A stretch of 64,000 nt of DNA from Martensiomyces pterosporus (Eukaryota; Kickxellomycota; Kickxellomycetes; Kickxellales; Kickxellaceae), in the NCBI GenBank assembly GCA_025201845.1, contig MU603943.1, positions 164,666 to 228,665 on the forward strand, written 5' to 3'. Below are positions 1 through 9,877 of this stretch, one piece after another; within the stretch, counting starts at the first letter, position 1, and each line of letters starts with the position of its first letter. The notes under the pieces were generated by a model. It was given only the letters and a program-made list of their open reading frames with translations, was not told the DNA's origin and ran no database searches. A program made the position numbers and the translations under genes.

Positions 1-459
1 AGAGCCACGCAGATGAAGTCCTGCCAAGGCGGCGAGCTCTAGTGGGCTGCAGGATACTTACGGGAATGAGTCCTTGGTAGAAGCCAGCAATACCACCGCG
101 CGCATAGGTCTTCTTGAGAGAAGTAGCGATGCTGTCGGCGCGGTTAGCTAGAAGATGTACAGAACAAAAGGCGACACTTGAGTGAGCATAGTATCCCGGC
201 AACAGCTGCGTCAAGTGCGCTGACAGCAGATGTCGGCCACAGTGAAATAGAGGCGTACTCGCGCTCTGGCCATGTGAGCTTACTTACCTGCCATGTGAGT
301 CTTTACAACCTCAAAGGGCTGGCCCAGGGTCGACACCTCAAACGTCTGGATTGCCGCACCAAGGGCGATGTTGCTCCATGATATCGGCTTTTTTTGAATA
401 TCCGCCTGGATGGGTGTGGATGTGGCAGCAGGCTGCACTGTCTCGATGGCTTTAGACAT
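1..459 (-). CDS. YHM2: Mitochondrial citrate/2-oxoglutarate carrier, YHM2-like (partial, runs off left edge)
   Basis: Two 5' exons of an SLC25 mitochondrial carrier: exon 1 is 288..459 (ATG at 459) and exon 2 is 62..147, joined in phase 1 by a GTAAGT..TAG intron. Another GTAAGT donor follows exon 2, so the rest lies in the first 36 bases or outside the window. The 86 residues read include KKPISWSNIALGAA, the carrier signature QPFEVVK (P-x-[DE]-x-x-K), the joined MAANR, and RGGIAGFYQGLIP. This wording and order match the start of yeast Yhm2 rather than other carriers. In the known family, Yhm2 sits in the inner mitochondrial membrane, exchanges citrate for 2-oxoglutarate in an NADPH shuttle, and was first linked to mitochondrial DNA maintenance. 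Only the first transmembrane helix and matrix loop are visible, so the substrate call is by family resemblance. Confidence 0.8.
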
Positions 460-1689
460 TGTGGTTGTTGACCGTGTGTGAATGTGTGTGTGAGTATGTG
501 TGTGTGCGGGGAGGGGCAGAGGTGTAGCGTTTTGAAGGCGCCCGTGCGGCTGTTGGTGACGAGCTGATGCTGCGCTAGTTGATGGAGTGTGGGTGTGGGT
601 GCAGTGAAATGCCTGGACTCAAGCTCAGCTGTATATACGGGCGTGGAATAAAGGCAGGAGGAAAAGTAGTCCGGGGAGAGAAGAAAGAGTGGAGTAGTGC
701 AAGCCAGCGGAGGCAGTGGATGTCAGGCTGGCTTTATACGCCAACGGCCGTTTGGACAATGCATGCGCTCTACCTGCAAGGACGTGGAGGCAGTAGAGTG
801 CGCTGGGAGTAGGTGGGAGTGGGGGTTGGCAGGCAGGCAGCAGGCGGCGCCCATTGTTTGACCACCGGACGGAACAATAGTGGCCACTGCCAAAAGGCAC
901 AGTGGTTGCGGCGTGTTTGTTTTTTATTTTGGTCGAGCTGCAAAATACCACCCAATCCCAGGCGTGCGCGTGTGACTGCTTGCTCTGGCCAAAAAGCGCT
1001 GACGAAACTACAGGCGCATCAGCCGCAAACCAGTTCCGAATGCTCCTTTTTGCTTGGTGCTTCGCAGCGACCTGGAGTGCCGAGGCGCCTGTGGTCCTCC
1101 CCTTGCTGCCATCACCAAAGGCCGGGAGGAACAGGGGCGGCGGATATTAAGGGCTGCTGGTGAGCAGCGAAAACAGCAACAAAGTAACAGGCTCGGGCGA
1201 GCACCTGGAGCAAGCAGCAGTGCCTCCTTGCCACCAAAAGCGGCACCAGCGCTGATCCCTTCTGTTTCAAGCCTGTCTCCGGGTCGCGCGAGCGCCCTCT
1301 ACTGCCCACATCGCCACAGGCCCAGCAGCGCTTGTAAGTTTCCAATTGGCCGCCTGCCAGTGCGCTCCTATTTAAAGAAAACAGCGCTGCCCAGCTCTCC
1401 CGGGTATCCACAGGCGAATAGAAACACGACACCCACAACGAATCGCCCATGTGCAGGCCTCCCAGGCGCGCGCATTTGCCATCCACTTGCCTTCCTGCTT
1501 GCTTGCTCATTAGAGAGTCGCCTTATGCGAAGGAGTGCCGCAGGCGCCGCTTTGACCATTAGCGTACAAACAATGGGCGCTGCAGACACGTTTGGGGTGC
1601 ATGCACACAGACAGGTGTGTGAACTGCCTCAAGCCTCTTGGGCGTCGTGCAGCTGGAAGCAGTGCGTCGTCAGTTTATTGCTGCTACTA
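460..1689. other. Intergenic region between YHM2-like promoter and TMF1 3' end
   Basis: It holds the upstream region of the YHM2-like gene, with a TG-rich run near 470-515 (alternating GTGTGT and GTGAGT). Short open frames occur on both strands, including a 214-codon plus frame, but none shows a recognisable domain, splice structure or signal peptide. I see no RNA gene here. Confidence 0.6.
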
Positions 1690-4191
1690 CTACTTTAGAA
1701 GGATCTCTTGAAGCTGCTGCTTGTACACCTCCTTCATCTCGTTGATGTCTGCCTGGAGCTCCATCACCTCCTCCGTTTTCTCGCCGAGCATCTCGAGTGC
1801 CGTCGCGTGCCTGCGCTTGAGCTCGTCCAGCTCGCTCACGAGCACCTGCTGGTGAGCATTCGCCCCGCGCAGCTTCTCGACCTCAACCGACATCCCCACC
1901 AGGCTGCGCGAGTACTCGTGCTTCTGTTTGAGGGCTGTCTGCAGCTGTGCCTTCAGGGAGGTGATCTGTGCACCCAGCTTCTTAGTCGACGCGTGTGCTG
2001 CCATGTCAGCCTGCTGCTGCTGCTGTATTTGCTGAGATGGGCTGGTGCCAGACGGCGGCTCAGACCCGCTACCCTGTCGAGGACGGCTGTTTGTCGACGA
2101 TACCGAGCTGGTCGATGGGGTGCGCCCATGCCCAAGCCCCGCTCTTTCGCTGCTCCCAGGCGATGCCAATGCAGGATCCCGAGGCATGCTCGATGGAGCT
2201 GCAGTCAGTCCCTCGCATGCCGAGCCTCCTATGTTTGCAGGAGATTCACTGCGTGCCCTGGTGTCTATGTATGCCGCACGCAAGCTGGCAAGGCCCTCGA
2301 GTTTGGAGTTTAGCTGGCGGGTGGTCTCGTGAGACTCTTCGAGCTGCTGCTTAATATCTGCGCGGATCTTGGCTTCTGTCCGCAGCTGGTCGTTCAGTCG
2401 ATCCACCTCAGCCTGGGTTGCTTCCCGCCACTTGGATTCTGCATCGACCTTGCCCTTCATTTCATCAACCTCGGCAGCTCTAGCATCCAGCTCCGCCTCC
2501 AGCTTGTCGACTGATCTGGCTGAGGCCCGTGCCTGCGCCGCCCACTCCCGCTCCTTCGCAGCCCACTCGTGGCGCTGCTCGGTCTGGCGCATCTGCAGCT
2601 CTTCAATCTGCTGCAGCAAAGGCAGCGTGTGCTCCTGGATCTCTGCTGTCATGTCGCTGCCCTGTACCTCGGCGCTTCGCAACTGCGACTGCAGCGACCT
2701 AATCTGTGTCAGGGACGCCACCTCGCGGTCCCTCGACTCCTCCTCAACGACCATCAGCCGCTGCTGCAGCTCCTCAACCTGCGCCTGCAGTCTTTGCTGC
2801 GCCATCTCCGCATCTGCCCTCACAGCCGCTATCTGCTGATCAGCCTCCGCCCTTGCCTCCTCGCCGCGCTTCCTTGCCTCCTGGTCCTGCGCGCTACGTG
2901 CTTGCGCAAGCTCGCGGCGGAGCTCGGCAGCCTCGTCTTCCACCTTGGTCAGCACGGCACGTAGCGAGCTTCTTGAATCAAACGACGCCTTCAATTCGCG
3001 CTCCACCGACTTGCGCTGGCCCTCCAATTCATGTATTTTGGCGTTCAGCGCCTTGACATTGCCAGCGGTCGTCCGATCGGCCTGCGACGCTTTCTTGAGC
3101 TTGTCATTTAGTTCGTCGTTCTTGCTGACGGCCGCATCGAGTTTCTTTTGCACTAATTGGCTGGTTTTCTCGTAGCCCTTGGAATCAGCACGCAGCTTTT
3201 TGATCGTGTTGGATAGACGCAGCTCCTTTGTGGACCATTCTTGGCCTTCGATTAGCAGTGCCTCGATCTTCCTGTTCTTCTCCTCGATCACAGCGCGTAT
3301 TTCCTCGGGATTGGTCGGGATTGGCACGGCGCGCAGCTTTTTGAGCTCGGCCTGGATGTACGGGCTCTCTGTCTTGGTTTGTACTACTGGCTCGGGCGCC
3401 GGACTGGCCGTGGAGCTGCTACTTTGTAGGGGCGGTGGTTGGATTGCACCAGTCTTGGCATGGGTAGCTGGATCTTGCGGACTGCGAGGGCCGACAGTTT
3501 CATGGCTGCTGTCAGTCTGCTGTGGTTGAGCGGGTGCATCCACGCTGCTTGTGTCGGTCGCCTGCCCTGCCCGAGAGGCCGCCGGCTTGTCTAGGTTCCT
3601 CGATGGTTCTTGTGCAGGTGCACCGCCTGGCGTGACGTTCGCTTGGGCATCATTCTCCAGCTCCACGCCAAACGCATCCAGAAGGTCGGCATCCAGGCTA
3701 TCGTCATCGTTAGCAACCACAACATCCTTTCCCGCCACTACACTCCCGCCAGCACTCGCCTCAGCGCCGCTTTCCTGCGCATTATTGCGCTTGGCGGCGG
3801 TGGGCACGGGTGTTGAGCTACGCGACACGCTTGCTGACCGCGCCGCATTACTGCCAGCCCTTGACTGTGACCGCGGAGTATCTAGTGGGCTAGCGCCGTT
3901 AGCAGCGTGTCTATGTTCCATCCGCTGGCGAGGCCTTGTTGCTCCACTGCGCAGCTGCTGTCCGCGCCCACGCATAGTGCTGCTGCTAGTGGCGCTGTTA
4001 CCGGCCTCGCTGGGTGGAATTTCTAGGTACTTGTCCAGCTGGCTCTCGACTTGGTTGATTGCATTTTTGAACATGCTGCCCCATCCACCGGCACTGCTAT
4101 TGGGGGTGGAGCTGGGTCTGCTGGCATTTGACGTGCTGTCTGACGGCTGCTTGTTTGCGCCCAGGGGTCCGCCGCCGAATAGACTGTTCAT
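1690..4191 (-). CDS. TMF1: TMF1/Sgm1-type golgin (TATA element modulatory factor homologue)
   Basis: A single-exon frame of 833 residues. The N-terminus has the TMF1-like amphipathic stretch WGSMFKNAINQVESQLDKYL (residues 37-56), then about 220 residues of Ser/Pro/Ala-rich linker with an acidic patch DDDSLDADLLDAF near 162-174. From about residue 280 (KKLRAVPIPTNPEEIRAVIE) to 650 there is a long heptad-rich coiled coil, matching the TMF DNA-binding family region. The last 100 residues (ITSLKAQLQ... to ELQADINEMKEVYKQQLQEI) match the conserved TMF TATA-binding C-terminal domain. In the family (human TMF1/ARA160, yeast Sgm1) these proteins act at the Golgi as Rab6/Ypt6-binding tethers; the transcription-factor name is historical. 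The frame ends in three consecutive TAG codons. Function in this organism is inferred. Confidence 0.88.
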   Translation of the reverse strand: MNSLFGGGPLGANKQPSDSTSNASRPSSTPNSSAGGWGSMFKNAINQVESQLDKYLEIPPSEAGNSATSSSTMRGRGQQLRSGATRPRQRMEHRHAANGASPLDTPRSQSRAGSNAARSASVSRSSTPVPTAAKRNNAQESGAEASAGGSVVAGKDVVVANDDDSLDADLLDAFGVELENDAQANVTPGGAPAQEPSRNLDKPAASRAGQATDTSSVDAPAQPQQTDSSHETVGPRSPQDPATHAKTGAIQPPPLQSSSSTASPAPEPVVQTKTESPYIQAELKKLRAVPIPTNPEEIRAVIEEKNRKIEALLIEGQEWSTKELRLSNTIKKLRADSKGYEKTSQLVQKKLDAAVSKNDELNDKLKKASQADRTTAGNVKALNAKIHELEGQRKSVERELKASFDSRSSLRAVLTKVEDEAAELRRELAQARSAQDQEARKRGEEARAEADQQIAAVRADAEMAQQRLQAQVEELQQRLMVVEEESRDREVASLTQIRSLQSQLRSAEVQGSDMTAEIQEHTLPLLQQIEELQMRQTEQRHEWAAKEREWAAQARASARSVDKLEAELDARAAEVDEMKGKVDAESKWREATQAEVDRLNDQLRTEAKIRADIKQQLEESHETTRQLNSKLEGLASLRAAYIDTRARSESPANIGGSACEGLTAAPSSMPRDPALASPGSSERAGLGHGRTPSTSSVSSTNSRPRQGSGSEPPSGTSPSQQIQQQQQADMAAHASTKKLGAQITSLKAQLQTALKQKHEYSRSLVGMSVEVEKLRGANAHQQVLVSELDELKRRHATALEMLGEKTEEVMELQADINEMKEVYKQQLQEILLK

Positions 4192-4615
4192 GGATGAAAG
4201 AGGAAGGCTCTAATGTAGTGCTGGCGAAATTGGACGAGTAAAGAGGGGATATGCAGAGCAAAAGACAGGAGAAGGGATAAAGCCCGGCTGGAAGCGCGCA
4301 ACCACAAAAGGGGGAGGGGAAATCCAAATGGCCCAAACAGCGGTGATGATGATAGCTATTTGAAGGAGATGGAGTATGAGGGTAGCCTGTTGAAAGCCAC
4401 GGCCAGTGCTGAGTATATGGCCGCTTTGCGCTCCCACACGCAAGCACACAGGACTGCCATTCGTGCTTACACCGGCGGTAGTCCCTAGCTAGCTTTACAT
4501 TGCAGTGGGTGGGTCGCAGCGAAAAGAGGTGAAAAGCGAAAACAAAAGTATAGGAGCAGGCAGGGCCACGCCGGCAAAAATAATAACGACGAGGGCGGTG
4601 GTGCTGCAGACACGT
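4192..4615. other. Intergenic: TMF1 upstream region and RCC1 3' flank
   Basis: About 420 bases between two minus-strand genes. It should hold the TMF1 promoter and the RCC1 3' end. I found no conserved element or further gene. Confidence 0.5.
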
Positions 4616-6700
4616 TTAGTTGGCGAGGACAACCGAGTGCTGTCCGCCAGCAGCAATCTTCGCAATCTTCTTGCCATCGATCTTCTGTCCCTCCAGCAGA
4701 GTGGGTTGCTCAATGTCCTCCTCTTCGCCGTTGCCCAGCTGGAGCATCTCGCCGTAGCCCCAGGTATACGCCTTGCCGCTGTCAGCCAAGGCAATGTTGT
4801 GGTTGGATCCACAGACAAAGTCGGCGAGCTTTGGAGCACCATCAACGAGCGTCGGCGCAGTGATGGCCTTTTTGTGTGACGACTCATTGCCATTCGCCGC
4901 CTGGCTCTCCTTATCCGTGGCCAGAGTATCAAATGGCAGGCCGGTCTGGTGAGAGTCGGAGCGGCCGAACGAGTAGAGCTTCCCGTCCTTGGTCAGCGCA
5001 ATCGAGTGGTGCTCGCCGCCGCTGATCTTCACAACACCAAGGCCGTTAAGGGCAGCCACCACAGTGGGCTCGTGGACGATCTCCTCGTTGCCGCCGTCCT
5101 CGGGACGCAGGCCCAATTGGTGGAAGTTGTTGAGGCCCCACGCGTACACGGTGCCGTCCTTGGCAACAGCAAAGCTGTGGTACGATCCCGATCCAATATG
5201 GTGGATGTCCTGGAGCCGGAGCTTCTCGGGTGTCAGACCGCGGGTGCGGCGACGCTCCATAATGAGGCGGCCCAGCTGCCCCTGCTGGCCGTATCCCCAG
5301 GCATATACCTTGCCGCTAGCCGAGAGTGCGATGGCGTGGTCGACGCCGGAGCACAGGTCGACGATGGGCTCTCTGAACGCATTGACAACCATGGGCATGT
5401 CCTGGATCTCGATCCCCTCCGTGAACCCCATGATTCCCTCGGCGCTCCGGAACGTGCCCCACGAGTACACATGGCCGTCCTCGGAAAGGGCAAACGTGGC
5501 TGAATCGCTGCATGCGACCTTGGTGATCTTTACGCTGTCAAGTCCCTCCACAGGCGCAGCAGTGTACTCGTCGCCACCGCGACCCAGTGCCTTCTGGTCG
5601 TTGCACCCCCAGGACCACAGTCTGCCATTGTCAGTGAGCGCCATGGTGTGGAGGCCGCCGGACACAATGTCAACGATCTTCTCGTCCTTGAGAGCGCCGA
5701 CGGGGAAGGGCTTCTTGCGCTCAATCATGTCGTCACCCAGGCCCAGCTGGCCGCAATCGCCGTTTCCGAACACGAAGACAGTGCCCACAGTGGTCGCGCG
5801 CTTGGCCAGCTCGTGGATCGGCGCGGTGCGCGCCTTGAGGAATGGGGCGGGCTCGGGGAGCTTTGGTGCCTGGGGCTCGGTGGGCTTCTCCTCAACAGGG
5901 GCGGCAGCCTTCTTGGGCTTAGCAGCAGCCTTCTTAGGCTTGGGCACAGCGGCAGGTTTCTTGGGCTCGGCAGTCTTCTTAGCAGCAGCAGTCTTCTTTG
6001 CTGCAGGGGCCTTCTTTGCTGCAGGAGCCTTCTTAGCAGCAGCAGCAGCAGTCTTCTTAGCAGCCGGCACCGCTTTCTTTGCGGGCGGCGCCCTTTTAGC
6101 AACAGCAGCCTTCGTCTTCTTGGTGGCTGGCGCCTTCTTAGCAGCGGTGGTTGTCTTCTTAGCAGGAGCTGCTTTCTTGGCTGGAGCAGGTTCAGACGGT
6201 TGGACCTTGCGTCTCTTTGCGGCCGAGGTTGCAGCCGCCTCGTTGGTGACGGCCTCCTCGGACTTGCGAGCTCCTATGCATTGGCATTTGCTCCTGGGGG
6301 ATTTTGAGGTTAGCGATTGGAGGCCTGATCCAGAAAAAGATGGCATGATGCTGAAGGCGTGGGGGCGAGAGAAGATGCAAGTGACGCACAGGGAGTCTCT
6401 GCGGTTGCAGCGGATGCCAGAAGAGCGCAGCGGTCAAGGTCTCATCGAAGCAAACCCGGAGGTGCGCACGCGGCTATGCGCGGAAACGAGCACCGCTTGG
6501 TATCGAGGGCAGGCATTGAAGCTGACCAGAGTAGACAATGCGTGCGGGAGGGACGTGTGTTCGGAGTTGCAGCTCCTTCGCCTCGCTCCGTCTTGGTGCC
6601 GTAGGTGTGCTGTGTGCACGGGATGGAGGTAGGAGGCGCGCGACGGCAAACGAGAGAGGGGAGTCTGTTTATTCAGGCGTAACTTACTCTTTCCTGGCAT
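4616..6700 (-). CDS. RCC1: RCC1/Pim1/Srm1, Ran GTPase exchange factor with histone-H1-like tail
   Basis: Two exons: a 13-base first coding exon 6688..6700 (ATG CCA GGA AAG A) and exon 2 at 4616..6273, separated by a 414-base GTAAGT..TAG intron. Joining restores AGA and gives MPGKRARKSEEAV, a nuclear-type basic N-terminus, in a protein of 556 residues. The open frame continues upstream of 6273 to 6346 but that part reads as intron. Residues 21-130 are a Lys/Ala/Pro tail with repeated AAKK, APAKK and PKKAA units, like a linker-histone tail. Residues about 167-556 are seven RCC1 propeller repeats, with motifs such as FGNGDCGQLGLGD, LWSWGCND, VYAWGYGQQGQLG, YAWGLNNFHQLG, SFGRSDSHQTG and TWGYGEMLQLG. 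RCC1 binds chromatin and loads Ran with GTP, driving nuclear transport and spindle assembly. The long H1-like tail is unusual; RCC1 tails are normally short. Confidence 0.92.
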
Positions 6701-7260
6701 GGTTTGCAGACAGCTGAGGGTTGCGTGTGGTGTTTGTATAGAGCGAATTAGCAGAAATAAGAAGAAAGATTCGGGCGGCTTGGTCGGAGTACCTTGAGCA
6801 GATAAGCGGGGAGGAAAGGGTGGTAGCTTGAGACGTGCTGAGGAGGGTAGGGTGAACGAAAGAGGAAGGAAAGGGGTGTGTGTGGTGTGGAGCAGGCGTG
6901 CAGCCAGGCACACCCAGCAAACGCTGTGCGTTCTTGGAAGGCCGCAAAAATTTTGGCCTTTGCCTCTCGCCCGTCATACATCCCCTGCGCTCCCCAGCTC
7001 AGCGGTGCAGGCACTAGCCGCGTTTTCTGTTTCCACACGCCCCTGCGGCCTTGAGCGCGCGTCGTTCTCAGGCTGTGTTCGCGTTTAGCTTCCACAAGGC
7101 GCCGCCATTGTTGCGTTTTCTGGCCACGGCTCTCCTCAGCAGCACAGGAAGCACAGGCAGCAACAGCAAACTGTTTATTGTTCACGAGTCTTTTTGAAGT
7201 GCGTTGTAAGAAAATAGTGCAGATGCAGCAAAGAAAGCCCTGCCACGCCAGGACTCCTGT
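6701..7260. other. Intergenic: RCC1 promoter region and MSS51 3' flank
   Basis: About 560 bases between two minus-strand genes, with pyrimidine-rich stretches just upstream of the RCC1 start on the minus strand. No gene is supported; the short frames here have no recognisable domain. Confidence 0.5.
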
Positions 7261-8613
7261 TTACTTGTTCTGGACCTCGTATCTCTTGCCGCGAATGCCG
7301 TAGATGCCCCAGTTGGCGATGGCCCACTCGCGCAGGTTACGGATGCCAAAGTCGCGCTTAAGGCTGGCGAACGGGTTGGGCTGCGGCGCGAGCAGCCAGT
7401 CCATCTGCCTTCCAAAGTCCTCTTCAAGCGCCTTCACATCGCTGCTCATGTCCTTCTCGTGGAAGCCCGTGGCAAAGACCGGGCACTTCGTCTCAAGCAG
7501 CTTCTCGATGGTCGGCTGCCATCCCGCGCGGCCCTTGGGATGAGCAATGCCGGGGCTGAACAGGAAGAATATATCCGTGAACGGATCAAACGGCGCAAAG
7601 TTCCAGATCGCGTCATGGAAGTAGCCCTTGTGGTATCTAAGCGAAAGCCTCGAGGACACAGCAATAGTCGACCGTGTCTCGTCAGCAGTCGGGATGCACT
7701 CGGGCCCAACAAAGTAGATGTTGATCGGGCTGTTGGGCAAGAGGTAGGAGAGCTGCAGGTAGAGGTGCGGCGGCAGCATGGCCTCGGCACGCGCACCAAG
7801 AACAAAGATGCGCAGCGGAGTCTGCTGCATCGCAAGCTCCTTCTCGCTACGCGCAAGCTCGTGCTCCTTGATGGTAGTGCGCAGTGCCGTCATCGATTTA
7901 AGTCCCTCGGGCGTCAGCCCATTGCTCAAAGTGAACGGACTGTACTGGTGGATGGTGGCTCCGATGGTGATCGGGTATGTGAGGACCTTGCTGACATGCC
8001 GCATGGACCGATCCGAATCTACGTTTGTGAATGACCGCGTATAAAGGAACGTGTCCCAGTTGCTCAAGTTCACAACCACCTCCGGAAGCTGGGCCGAGGG
8101 GAACTCGAACTCGCGCAGGGTGCGTCCCGAGCGCAGATCGTGCTCGTCTTCGTTGGCCTCGCGCAGATAGTGGCACAGCTCATCGTGGTCCTTCTTGTCT
8201 GCCTTCCAGTGCTCCTCGCTGCAGTGCGTCGGGTACCCGCAGCTGGGGCACTCAAAGTGCGGCTCCTTGGTTGCTGCATGGCCCTTGGCCGACGTCTCCT
8301 CAACACACGTTGGGCAGCTCCCATGGTCCTGGATGAGAAGCCCCTTTTCGCGCATCTCCTTGATGGGCGACTTTGAAAGCGGGTGGAAGAGGTCGTTGGG
8401 CTTCACCAGCAGCCGCTGCCGGCTGGACGCAGCAGAGACCCCTTCAGCGCTGTCTTGTGGCGGCGAGGGCGCGAAGAGTGATTTGAGTGAAATGAACCGC
8501 CGTGCATCCCTGCTTAATGCCGAGGCTGCTGCCAGCTTGCTCATGGCAGAAGCGCCGGGTGCGTGCAGCGTGCGGCGTGCACAGGGCAAAAGTATCCTTC
8601 CGCTTGCGCTCAT
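7261..8613 (-). CDS. MSS51: MSS51-like mitochondrial COX1 translation/assembly factor with MYND-type zinc finger
   Basis: One exon, 450 residues, close to yeast Mss51 (436). The N-terminus is Arg/Ser/Ala-rich and lacks acidic residues, as expected of a mitochondrial presequence. A zinc finger follows with ligands C100, C103, C122, C125, C131, H135, H143 and C147. Two of these Cys are in Cys-Pro pairs (SCPTC and ECPSC), the kind of motif reported to bind haem in yeast Mss51. The C-terminal half matches the Mss51 C-terminal domain, with RIFVLGARAEAMLPP, YFVGPEC, FFLFSPGIAHP and CPVFATGFHEKDM. In yeast the protein activates COX1 mRNA translation and binds newly made Cox1, coupling synthesis to cytochrome oxidase assembly. 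It diverges from the P2 gene. Confidence 0.88.
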   Translation of the reverse strand: MSASGRILLPCARRTLHAPGASAMSKLAAASALSRDARRFISLKSLFAPSPPQDSAEGVSAASSRQRLLVKPNDLFHPLSKSPIKEMREKGLLIQDHGSCPTCVEETSAKGHAATKEPHFECPSCGYPTHCSEEHWKADKKDHDELCHYLREANEDEHDLRSGRTLREFEFPSAQLPEVVVNLSNWDTFLYTRSFTNVDSDRSMRHVSKVLTYPITIGATIHQYSPFTLSNGLTPEGLKSMTALRTTIKEHELARSEKELAMQQTPLRIFVLGARAEAMLPPHLYLQLSYLLPNSPINIYFVGPECIPTADETRSTIAVSSRLSLRYHKGYFHDAIWNFAPFDPFTDIFFLFSPGIAHPKGRAGWQPTIEKLLETKCPVFATGFHEKDMSSDVKALEEDFGRQMDWLLAPQPNPFASLKRDFGIRNLREWAIANWGIYGIRGKRYEVQNK

Positions 8614-9037
8614 TTGTCCGGGTCAGCTGCTTGCTTTTGCTGCTAATCGCAGGCCTGGATTAAAAGTGTGTGCGAAATTGAAGGGGCAAAGTAGAGCGAG
8701 AGGACCTGAAGCCGCTGCAGCTGAATTTGGCGCCAGCACTCCAGAGATAAAGCAGCACGCATGATTCCGCCTGCCTTTGCCTGCAGCCTGGTTGCTTGCT
8801 TCAGGCATGCGTGCCCGCCTGGAGCCTGATCCGATCAATGGCGCTGATCGATCAGTCAGCGCTGCGTTTTTCTGCCCGCATTTTGCTAGGCATGGGGCAC
8901 TGCTTAGAGCTTCCATATTCTGGGGCCAGCGGTGCAGACCTCCAGCGCATCCTTCTCTCTCCATTCTCGTAGGAATAACGAAAACTTATTGCTCCGCTCT
9001 TGAGGTTAAATCGCTTTAAGTCAACAAAAATCACCAG
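8614..9037. promoter_or_regulatory. Divergent promoter region MSS51 / ribosomal P2, with P2 5'UTR exon
   Basis: Short divergent region. Near 8827-8855 it carries TGATCCGATCA followed by TGATCGATCA, resembling paired TGATC/GATCA elements upstream of the other two ribosomal-protein genes here. A CT-rich run (CCTTCTCTCTCC, near 8950) suggests a pyrimidine-rich start region. The end is read as the P2 5'UTR exon, ending ATCACCAG before a GTACGT donor. The exact transcription start is not known. Confidence 0.45.
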
Positions 9038-9455
9038 GTACGTGTTTGGTCGGATTCAGGATGGATGCGATGCGCGGATGGATGGATGCGCGGCTCGATA
9101 CACGCGCAAACACGGCCCGATCCATGCGTGGGCGATGGATACGAATGCACACGGCAGCCAGCTTTGGTTGAGGGGTCCGCCGTGCGGGCAGCGGCGTGTT
9201 TTTGGAGGCGAATTGCCGAATTTGTTGGAATTCGGCGGCCTTTCGAAAATGGCTCCACCTGAAGCCCCCTGCAAGGAGGCAGCCCCCTTGTGCCAGGCTG
9301 CAGCTTGTGTGTCGTCCAGGCAATGCGCGGAATCGGCGGTGGATTGGGCCATGAGCTCGTTGTGCGAGCTAGCCCTTTGAAATGCCCGGAGATCTGGCGC
9401 CAGGCAGTAAATTGCACCAATTGCTAACACGCCCCTCTTTGCGTTTGCTTCTGTA
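9038..9455 (+). other. Probable 5'UTR intron of the ribosomal P2 gene
   Basis: A CAG|GTACGT donor at 9038 and a pyrimidine-preceded TTCTGTAG acceptor ending at 9455 bracket 418 bases just before the P2 start codon, with no in-frame coding sense between. First introns near the ATG are also found in uS19 and eL33 in this window. The intron holds GGATGGATGC copies 22 and 39 bases in. Confidence 0.6.
9059..9090 (+). repeat. GGATGGATGC element in the P2 first intron
   Basis: Two copies: GGATGGATGCG at 9059-9069 and the extended GGATGGATGGATGCG at 9076-9090, with a related GCGATGGATAC near 9133. The same decamer lies just inside the first introns of uS19 and eL33. I noticed no other copy elsewhere in the window, though no exhaustive search was possible. 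Confidence 0.6.
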
Positions 9456-9461
9456 GTGAAA

Positions 9462-9785
9462 ATGCGTTACATTGCCGCCTACCTGCTTCTTCAGCTCGCT
9501 GAGACCACCCCCTCCGCCGAGGCCATCGAGAAGGTTCTCTCTTCCGTCGGTATCGACTCTGACGCCGAGCGTGTCTCGCAGCTCTTCGCTGCTCTTGAGG
9601 GCAAGGACATCAACGAGCTCATCGCTGAGGGCCAGTCCAAGCTTGCCTCCGTCCCCTCGGGTGGTGCCGCCCCTGCTGGTGGTGCTGCTGCCGCTGCTGG
9701 TGGTGCTGAGGCTGCCGCTGAGGAGAAGCCTGCTGAGGAGGAGGAGGAGTCCGACGACGACATGGGCTTCGGTCTCTTCGACTAA
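9462..9785 (+). CDS. RPP2: 60S acidic ribosomal protein P2
   Basis: 107 residues from the ATG at 9462. The frame is open a few bases further up but only from GTG, and the family starts MRY/MKYLAAYLLL. It shows the P2 helical dimerisation domain ([14 protein letters not shown], then [20 protein letters not shown]), a Gly/Ala hinge, an acidic stretch [10 protein letters not shown] and the universal C-terminal GFGLFD. P1/P2 dimers form the stalk of the large subunit that recruits translation GTPases. Codon use is strongly biased to GCC, GCT, CTC and GAG, as in a highly expressed gene. AATAAA lies about 90 bases after the stop. Confidence 0.97.
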   Translation: MRYIAAYLLLQLAETTPSAEAIEKVLSSVGIDSDAERVSQLFAALEGKDINELIAEGQSKLASVPSGGAAPAGGAAAAAGGAEAAAEEKPAEEEEESDDDMGFGLFD

Positions 9786-9871
9786 GTCGGTCCCTGCTAA
9801 CATGCTTCCCGGCATTATTCGTGTGTAGTGTTTTTCCTACCGCATATTTGCACTTGTGGTTGCGCCACAGC

Positions 9872-9877
9872 AATAAA
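9872..9877 (+). terminator. Polyadenylation signal AATAAA of P2
   Basis: A canonical AATAAA 87 bases after the P2 stop codon in an AT-rich 3' flank. The cleavage site itself cannot be placed. Confidence 0.5.

Noticed and set aside
1054..1698. A 214-codon plus frame upstream of the TMF1 3' end
   Set aside because: Low-complexity translation, no domain and an end overlapping the TMF1 coding region; treated as intergenic.
3551..4213. A 220-codon plus-strand frame and others opposite TMF1
   Set aside because: Antisense shadows of a strong coding region with low-complexity composition.
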